64,000 nt of DNA from Ruminococcoides sp052118065 (GTDB lineage: Bacteria; Bacillota; Clostridia; Oscillospirales; Acutalibacteraceae): NCBI GenBank assembly GCA_052118065.1, contig JBQKHY010000002.1, forward strand, positions 62,001 to 126,000. The letters run 5' to 3'. Positions 58,686-64,000 of the stretch are shown here, in pieces; position 1 is the stretch's first letter, and each line of letters opens with the position of its first letter. The notes beneath the pieces are model-generated. The model did no database searches, was not told the origin of the DNA, and worked only from the letters and a program-made list of their open reading frames with translations. Made by a program: the position numbers and the translations under genes.

Positions 58686-59783
58686 GTGAATCCGATAATA
58701 GCGGGTGTTGTTTGTTGGTCAATATTTTTGATTTCAAATATTACTAGAGAAAAGAAATTAGTATTAAAAGTTAGAGGTACAGAATTACTGGGCTTGGGAT
58801 TTTTGTTTATTGTTTCTATTTTTATAGTGTACAATACAGATAATGCCGATTATAAACTATATCAAGATATATATTTAGCAGAAGGAAATAACTTTTCTAC
58901 CAGCAATATATTGTTTCAATTACTATGTAAATTAGGTAATATTCTCCAACTTGATTACCAAACCTTTAGATGTTTTTTACTGTATTTTGGTTTGTTTAGT
59001 ATGTTTAATTTTGTAAGAAAATATAGTGACAATGTATTATTTATTATAATATTATATACTTTGTCTAGTGCTATTATGGATGGAATACAATTTAGGCAGT
59101 TTACTGCGATGGGCATATATTTATTTGTATTGCCATCACTATTAAAAGAAAATTCAAAAAAAAGTGTAGTTGTATATATAGTAGGTACTATTATAGCTTC
59201 TTTAATCCATATTAGTTTTATTTTCTTTTTACTTTTCTTATTTATTAAGGTTGATAGAAAAAAGAGAATAATAGTTGCATCTGTAATAACAATATTTGCA
59301 TTAGCTTCTTTTATAATAATGTCAAAAACAAATCTATTAATTACATTAGTTTCTCAAATATTAACAGAAGACAAGGTTAATCTGTATTTTATCGACACTA
59401 AATATCATAGTTCATATTTACAAGTAATTCAATTTATATTTACCCAACAAGTATTTATGTTAGCTTTACTTTATGTATATACAAAAATAGGAAAAGTTAG
59501 GATTAAAGATAAAAGCTTTATTTGGTCAGTTATAAGTATTAATATACTTATGTTATGTCTGAGTCCAATATTTTTCTATTCGCTTCAATTTAGACGAGTA
59601 TTTAGAATAATAATGATACCAAGTTATATTGCATTAGCAAAGATGTTACCATCAGTAAAAAATGTAAGATATTATGGTATGATAGCTTTAATGATTTCTT
59701 TTGGGTGTGTAAGTTTGTGGCTGAATTTAAACAGTAACCCTGATTTGATAACTAATTTAATCTGTAATAATTATTTTTGGTAA
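58686..59783 (+). CDS. EpsG-family polysaccharide polymerase (Wzy-like)
   Basis: A 365-residue membrane protein with about ten hydrophobic segments. It resembles EpsG: YNTDNADYKLYQDIYLAEGN near residues 55-74 (the Asp/Tyr-rich outer loop), FRCFLLYFGLFSMFNFVRKY near 99, and SSAIMDGIQFRQFTAMGIYL near 122-141 with conserved R-Q. Wzy enzymes join flipped repeat units on the outer face. Start is GTG with AAAAGGATGG upstream. High content of ATA and TTA codons. The polymerase call rests on topology, similarity to EpsG and presence of Wzx next door. Confidence 0.82.
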   Translation: MNPIIAGVVCWSIFLISNITREKKLVLKVRGTELLGLGFLFIVSIFIVYNTDNADYKLYQDIYLAEGNNFSTSNILFQLLCKLGNILQLDYQTFRCFLLYFGLFSMFNFVRKYSDNVLFIIILYTLSSAIMDGIQFRQFTAMGIYLFVLPSLLKENSKKSVVVYIVGTIIASLIHISFIFFLLFLFIKVDRKKRIIVASVITIFALASFIIMSKTNLLITLVSQILTEDKVNLYFIDTKYHSSYLQVIQFIFTQQVFMLALLYVYTKIGKVRIKDKSFIWSVISINILMLCLSPIFFYSLQFRRVFRIIMIPSYIALAKMLPSVKNVRYYGMIALMISFGCVSLWLNLNSNPDLITNLICNNYFW

Positions 59784-59815
59784 ACTATGTTGTTAATTAT
59801 TGAAAGAGAGTAAAA

Positions 59816-61264
59816 ATGAAGAAAAAATCTATTGGTCTTAATGTAGTACTGAATGTTATAAAGCAATGTTGTGCAATAATATTTCCTATTATTACATTTC
59901 CATATGTATCCAGAGTATTAAGTACTGAAAACTATGGTAAGTATAATTTTGGTAATTCTATTATTGTTTATGTAACACTGTTTGCTACACTGGGTATTAC
60001 AAATTATGCTATTCGTGAAGGTGCTAGAATAAGAAAAGATAAACAAGCTTTTCAAAAACTGGCAGAACAAATTTTTACAATAAATTGTTTGACAACTATT
60101 GTGTCTTATGTAATATTTATTGTGTTACTGATTTTTGTACCTAAATTGCACGCATATTGGTTATTACTTTCAATTCAAAGTATAACTGTTTTACTTACAA
60201 CTATAGGTGCTGATTGGGTTAACTCTATATATGAGGATTTCTTTTACATAACCATAAGATATTTAATTGTACAGATTGTATCAATTATTCTTATGTTTAT
60301 ATTAGTAAAAAAGCCTGAAGATTATATTATATATGCCGGTATCCATGTTTTTGCAAATGTTGGTGCTAATGTAGCTAACTTTATACATATTAGAAGATAT
60401 ACTCATTTGCGTTTAACCAGACATATGAATATCAAACAACATATCAAACCTATGCTTATGTTGTTCTGTAATTCATTGTCAGTTCAGTTATATATAAATT
60501 CCGATGTAACATTACTTGGTATAATGCAAAACGATGTTGCAGTTGGTATCTATAGTGCAGCAGTAAAAATTTATAATATTGTTAAGCAACTTTTAAATGC
60601 AGTTATTGTTGTAATCATCCCAAGAATATCAGCATTATTAGGTGAAAATAAAATTAAGGAATATAACAAACTCTTGGGTACAGTATTCCATGGTATTTTA
60701 AGTGTAATAATGCCTTTGATAACCGGTATATTTATGTTAAGTTATGAAATTATTGCTCTTATAGGTGGAGAAGAATACGCAGTTGGTTATTGGTCACTTA
60801 GAGTGTTAAGCCTAGCTCTATGTGGTGCAGTTTTTGCGAATTTCTTTACAAATGCTATTCTTGTTCCTAATAAAAAAGAAAAGAATTTTATGATTGCAAC
60901 CCTTATTGCTGCTAGTGTTAATATTGGTTTGAATTTTATTTTTATTCCATTGTTTAGTTATGTAGGTGCAGCCATTACAACAGTAATAGCAGAATTTATT
61001 GTTTTGGCCTTTGGCTATCATTATGCAAAAGGTCTTTATAGTTTCAAATTTTCTGTAAGAGATATATTGTCTTGCATAATCGGTTGTATAGGTATCGTTA
61101 TTGTTTGTGCCGTTGCTAAGTTATTATTTAGTAATTCGTTTATAATATTATGTGTTAGTGTTTTAATATCTGTTATAGTGTATGGCGTGGTATTGATTAT
61201 TATGAAAAACAGTCTTACAAATACCATAATTCAAGTGTTAAAGAAAAAACTAAAAAAGAGTTAA
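59816..61264 (+). CDS. Polysaccharide flippase (Wzx, MATE-like fold)
   Basis: A 482-residue membrane protein with about 12-14 hydrophobic segments, of the Wzx/RfbX family, which moves lipid-linked repeat units across the membrane. Typical start LNVVLNVIKQCCAIIFPIITFPYVSRVLS (quoted in part: PIITFPYVSRVLSTENYG) near residue 22, NFGNSIIVYVTLFATLGITN near 44 and IREGARIRKDKQAFQKLAEQ near 65-84 are characteristic. Preceded by GAAAGAGAG. It sits directly after the polymerase gene, a common pairing. Confidence 0.9.
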   Translation: MKKKSIGLNVVLNVIKQCCAIIFPIITFPYVSRVLSTENYGKYNFGNSIIVYVTLFATLGITNYAIREGARIRKDKQAFQKLAEQIFTINCLTTIVSYVIFIVLLIFVPKLHAYWLLLSIQSITVLLTTIGADWVNSIYEDFFYITIRYLIVQIVSIILMFILVKKPEDYIIYAGIHVFANVGANVANFIHIRRYTHLRLTRHMNIKQHIKPMLMLFCNSLSVQLYINSDVTLLGIMQNDVAVGIYSAAVKIYNIVKQLLNAVIVVIIPRISALLGENKIKEYNKLLGTVFHGILSVIMPLITGIFMLSYEIIALIGGEEYAVGYWSLRVLSLALCGAVFANFFTNAILVPNKKEKNFMIATLIAASVNIGLNFIFIPLFSYVGAAITTVIAEFIVLAFGYHYAKGLYSFKFSVRDILSCIIGCIGIVIVCAVAKLLFSNSFIILCVSVLISVIVYGVVLIIMKNSLTNTIIQVLKKKLKKS

Positions 61265-61291
61265 TTTGCAACAAAGAAAGGTTATGATAAT

Positions 61292-62530
61292 ATGAAGATT
61301 GCAGTTGCTGGTACAGGTTATGTTGGTCTTTCTATTGCTACTTTGTTATCACAGGAGAACGAGGTTATGGCAGTAGATATTATTCCGGAAAAGGTAGAAC
61401 TGATAAATAATAGGAAGTCACCTATTCAGGATGAATATATAGAAAAGTACCTTGCTGAGAAAAAGTTAAATTTAGTGGCAACTATGGATGCTAAATTGGC
61501 TTATAGTGATGCAGATTTTGTTGTTATTGCAACGCCAACAAATTATGATTCCAAGAAGAACTTTTTTGATACATCAGCAGTTGAAGCTGTAATCAAACTT
61601 GTACAAAAGTACAATCCAAATGCTATTATGGTTATTAAGTCAACCATTCCGGTTGGCTATACTGAATCTGTAAGAAAAAAGTTAAATTCTGACAAAATTA
61701 TTTTTAGTCCGGAATTCTTAAGAGAATCTAAGGCGCTTTATGATAATTTGTATCCATCAAGAATTATTGTAGGTACAGATATGGAAAATCCGGAATTAGT
61801 AGAAGCAGCACATACTTTTGCTAATTTACTACAAGAGGGTGCATTAGCTGAAAATATTAAAACTTTATTTATGGGATTTACAGAGGCAGAGGCAGTAAAA
61901 CTATTTGCAAATACATACCTTGCTTTGCGTGTATCATATTTTAATGAACTTGATACTTATGCGGAAATGAAAGGTCTTGACACAAAGGCTATTATTGATG
62001 GTGTTTGTCTTGACCCAAGAATTGGTAGTCATTATAATAATCCTAGTTTTGGTTATGGTGGTTATTGTTTGCCTAAGGATACAAAGCAACTTCTTGCAAA
62101 CTATGCAGATGTACCACAAAATATGATGTCTGCTATTGTTGAGTCAAATAGAACAAGAAAAGATTTTATTGCAGACCAAGTACTTAAAATGGCTGGATAT
62201 TATGATTATGAAAGTGATAATCAATATGATATTTCTAAGGAAAAGCCAGTTACAGTAGGTGTGTATCGTCTTACAATGAAGAGTAACAGTGATAATTTCC
62301 GCCAAAGTTCTATTCAAGGAGTAATGAAGAGAATTAAAGCAAAGGGTGCAAATGTTATTATATTTGAACCAACACTTGAGAATGGTACAACTTTCTTTGG
62401 CAGTGAAGTTGTAAACAATATAGATGAATTTAAGGGTAGTTGTGATGCGATTATCGCAAATCGTTATGATGATATTCTTGATGATGTAAAGGACAAGGTT
62501 TACACTAGAGATATTTTTCAACGTGACTAA
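61292..62530 (+). CDS. ugd: UDP-glucose/nucleotide-sugar 6-dehydrogenase
   Basis: Oxidises UDP-glucose (or a similar UDP sugar) twice with NAD+ to the uronic acid, providing an acidic sugar for the polymer. The 412 residues show the NAD motif MKIAVAGTGYVGLSIATLLS, IKSTIPVGYTESVRKK near 118, SPEFLRESKALYDNLYPSRI near 137 and the catalytic cysteine in FGYGGYCLPKDTKQL near 251. The C-terminal UDP-binding domain (about 310-412) ends with the motif KDKVYTRDIFQRD. Sequence type resembles the shorter Ugd of Firmicutes capsule loci. Preceded by AAAGAAAGG. Confidence 0.92.
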   Translation: MKIAVAGTGYVGLSIATLLSQENEVMAVDIIPEKVELINNRKSPIQDEYIEKYLAEKKLNLVATMDAKLAYSDADFVVIATPTNYDSKKNFFDTSAVEAVIKLVQKYNPNAIMVIKSTIPVGYTESVRKKLNSDKIIFSPEFLRESKALYDNLYPSRIIVGTDMENPELVEAAHTFANLLQEGALAENIKTLFMGFTEAEAVKLFANTYLALRVSYFNELDTYAEMKGLDTKAIIDGVCLDPRIGSHYNNPSFGYGGYCLPKDTKQLLANYADVPQNMMSAIVESNRTRKDFIADQVLKMAGYYDYESDNQYDISKEKPVTVGVYRLTMKSNSDNFRQSSIQGVMKRIKAKGANVIIFEPTLENGTTFFGSEVVNNIDEFKGSCDAIIANRYDDILDDVKDKVYTRDIFQRD

Positions 62531-62542
62531 TCGAGGTGTATT

Positions 62543-62722
62543 ATGGCAAGTTCAAATTGTGATTACTGTAGTCATTATGTGTATGATGATGAGTTTGACT
62601 ACTACACTTGTGATGTAAACTTAGATGAAGATGAAGCAGTTAAGTTTATGCAAGGTAGCTTTGATGATTGCTCATTCTATGACCCATATGATGAATACAA
62701 AATCGTTAGAAAACAGAATTAG
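62543..62722 (+). CDS. DUF6472-like small cysteine protein
   Basis: A 59-residue acidic protein, M-A-S-S-N-C-D-Y-C at the start, with Cys at positions 6, 9, 23 and 43, arranged as CxxC, then C and C, suggesting a small metal-binding fold. Asp and Tyr are very frequent, and the tail DEYKIVRKQN matches what I recall of the uncharacterised DUF6472 family of clostridia. ATG at 62543 follows TCGAGGTG; the gene lies 12 bases after ugd and 9 before the acyltransferase gene, so it is cotranscribed. Function unknown. Confidence 0.75.
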   Translation: MASSNCDYCSHYVYDDEFDYYTCDVNLDEDEAVKFMQGSFDDCSFYDPYDEYKIVRKQN

Positions 62723-62731
62723 GAGAATATT

Positions 62732-63895
62732 ATGAAAAATAATTTATTAAATAACAAAAAAAGAGATGTAACAATTGATTTAATAAAAGGTTTATGTATT
62801 TTTTTGATGGTAGCCGGACATGCCCAAATTCCTTGCAAGAGTTTTATATATTTGTTCCATATGGCGGTATTTTTCATTGCTTCTGGTTATCTATATAATA
62901 GTGAAAAGTCAACTGGTAGCATCAAAGCAGTTGGAAATTTTATTTTTAGAAAATTTAAATCGTTGTGGTTTCCTTTTGTTATATGGACAAGTATATTTAC
63001 ACTATGTAATAATTTATTTATTAATTTAAATATTTATACAGATAATCCTTTGCTATTAAAATATATAAATGGTCCATACATTCACACAACTGAGTATCTT
63101 GGTGTTTCACAAATTATAAAGAGAATATTTAAGGCATTTTTTCTATCAAATAGCACACAGGCAGGTGGAGCTTTTTGGTTTATTTCTACATTAATGAAGT
63201 TATTAATTGTATATTGTATTATTGATTTTTTAGTAAGAAAAATATTCAAAAAGATTGATTTACTTGTTCAAAGTGCTATATCTATAATTTTTTTGTGTGT
63301 TGGTTATTACTGTTCATTAAATAATATTAAGTTTTGTGGATTTGAAAAAGTATGTTCTTATTATTGTTTAATAACTATCGGAAGATTAATAAGAAAATAT
63401 CAATTATCTATAAAATTATCACAAAAAAGTATTCAGAATTTTGTGTGTTTATTGGTTTCATTTGCATTGCTAATTATATTAGAGAATTTTGGCTCAATAG
63501 CACTGGATAGCAATAGCTATGTTAACCCAGTATTTTTTATTGCAACATCTTTTATTGGTTGGGAATTTTGTTTCACTCTAGCAACATTGATTAAAAAAGT
63601 AGGAGTATTAACAAAAATAATTGCTTATTGGGGTAAAAATACAATGCCAATAATCATTTTACATTTTTTGAGTTTTAAAATAGTTAGTTTAATTGGAATA
63701 TTAATTCAAGGTAAACCTTTATTCACAATGGCAGCCTTCCCCGTATTATATACGGATGGTTTATGGTGGATTCCATATACAGTGGCTGGAATGACAATAC
63801 CACTATTACTAAATTGGGTGTATTTAAAAGTAAAAATTGTTTTTATGACACATATTAATAAAAAAGAAGTATTACGAATGCAAAAAGGCAGTTAG
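62732..63895 (+). CDS. Membrane acyltransferase, family 3 (OafA/NolL-like)
   Basis: A 387-residue protein with about ten membrane segments. The family start is clear: KKRDVTIDLIKGLCIFLMVA then GHAQIPCKSFIYLFHMAVFF (residues about 9-50), where H in GHA and the FHM/FH motif are the usual active-site features. RKFKSLWFPFVIWTSIF near 73 and AGGAFWFISTLMKLLIVY near 141 also fit. It probably adds acetyl or another acyl group to sugars of the exported unit. GGAGAATATT precedes the ATG. The stop codon lies inside the left arm of the operon terminator. Confidence 0.87.
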   Translation: MKNNLLNNKKRDVTIDLIKGLCIFLMVAGHAQIPCKSFIYLFHMAVFFIASGYLYNSEKSTGSIKAVGNFIFRKFKSLWFPFVIWTSIFTLCNNLFINLNIYTDNPLLLKYINGPYIHTTEYLGVSQIIKRIFKAFFLSNSTQAGGAFWFISTLMKLLIVYCIIDFLVRKIFKKIDLLVQSAISIIFLCVGYYCSLNNIKFCGFEKVCSYYCLITIGRLIRKYQLSIKLSQKSIQNFVCLLVSFALLIILENFGSIALDSNSYVNPVFFIATSFIGWEFCFTLATLIKKVGVLTKIIAYWGKNTMPIIILHFLSFKIVSLIGILIQGKPLFTMAAFPVLYTDGLWWIPYTVAGMTIPLLLNWVYLKVKIVFMTHINKKEVLRMQKGS

Positions 63896-63917
63896 TTTTT
63901 GAACTAACTGCCTTTTT
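63882..63917. terminator. Bidirectional terminator at the end of the polysaccharide operon
   Basis: Perfect 16-bp stem formed by AAAAAGGCAGTTAGTT (63882-63897) and AACTAACTGCCTTTTT (63902-63917) with loop TTTG. It serves the operon and the convergent gene at the window edge. Confidence 0.93.
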
Positions 63918-63942
63918 GCTTTTGTAGTATTAAATTTATAGA

Positions 63943-64000
63943 CTATTTAATTTCACAGATTGTAACACCGGCATCACCCTCACCAAAGTTACCAAGTCTA
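63943..64000 (-). CDS. mutS2: C-terminal end of a MutS2-like protein (cut by window edge)
   Basis: Minus-strand reading ending at a TAG (63943-63945) gives R-L-G-N-F-G-E-G-D-A-G-V-T-I-C-E-I-K. This closely resembles the last residues of the Smr domain of MutS2 (RLGEFGEGDxGVTIVELK-like), an endonuclease/ribosome-rescue factor of Gram-positive bacteria. Only 18 full codons are visible, so the call rests on this short match. Confidence 0.7.
   Translation of the reverse strand, partial: RLGNFGEGDAGVTICEIK

Noticed and set aside
46181..63895. Prophage or integrated mobile island around the polysaccharide genes
   Set aside because: No integrase, attachment repeats, phage structural or conjugation genes were seen; variation is better explained by exchange within a capsule-type locus.

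Overview
This window carries the replication-origin region of a low-GC Gram-positive bacterium, most likely a gut clostridium of the Oscillospiraceae (Ruminococcus-like). The reasons are the dnaN-dnaA / rpmH-rnpA-yidD-yidC-khpB-mnmE-mnmG-rsmG-parA-parB order, TTGACA/TATAAT promoters with 17-bp spacers, strong Shine-Dalgarno sites, and families such as DUF6472, DUF6062, BspA-type repeats and YitT. The genus is an inference and cannot be fixed from the sequence alone.

Layout. 1-2,285: dnaN (cut by the window edge) and dnaA on the minus strand. 720-968 and 2,286-2,652: the two intergenic parts of a probable bipartite oriC. 2,653-13,563: rightward housekeeping run (ribosomal protein L34, RNase P protein, membrane insertion, tRNA modification, rRNA methylation, chromosome partition, seryl-tRNA synthetase) with two perfect parS sites (8,071 and 10,497). 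13,653-22,118: guaB, a SprT-like protein, three tRNA genes, a secreted amidase, an 8-oxoguanine glycosylase, a dCMP deaminase-family protein and a ROK glucokinase. 22,384-31,743: rplM-rpsI, an acetyltransferase, HAD and PHP phosphatases, an antiporter, a G5/3D cell-wall protein, an acyl-CoA synthetase and class II aldolase. 31,744-32,831: a gene-free island packed with palindromic repeats. 32,832-45,930: YitT, sirtuin plus L-lactate dehydrogenase, ClC channel, NAD synthetase, a repeat-bearing lipoprotein, TrkA-TrkH potassium uptake, Sfp-type transferase and alanine racemase. 46,070-63,917: one long surface-polysaccharide operon with a good promoter at its head and no terminator until its end. 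63,943-64,000: the last codons of a minus-strand gene resembling mutS2.

The polysaccharide operon reads as a Wzx/Wzy-type pathway. A WbaP-like transferase loads the first sugar on undecaprenyl phosphate; RmlA, B, D and C make dTDP-rhamnose and Ugd makes a UDP-uronic acid. Two GT4 and two GT2 transferases and one unknown protein extend the unit. A pyruvyl transferase paired with an FrhB-type iron-sulfur protein, and a terminal acyltransferase, probably decorate it. An EpsG-like protein polymerises and a flippase exports. One GT2 gene has decayed to a 66-bp remnant.

The most unusual observations are: (i) two modular palindromic elements in the 32-kb island, one with a half-copy near 27.0 kb; (ii) a DnaA whose DNA-recognition motif departs from the textbook form, together with recurrence of a DnaA-box-like 13-mer (AAGTTTTCCACAT) beside dnaA and at four other intergenic places; (iii) a short leader RNA with alternative pairings ahead of the tRNA operon; and (iv) a SprT-like protein lacking the first histidine of its metal motif. 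No CRISPR array, prophage or insertion-sequence transposase was seen.
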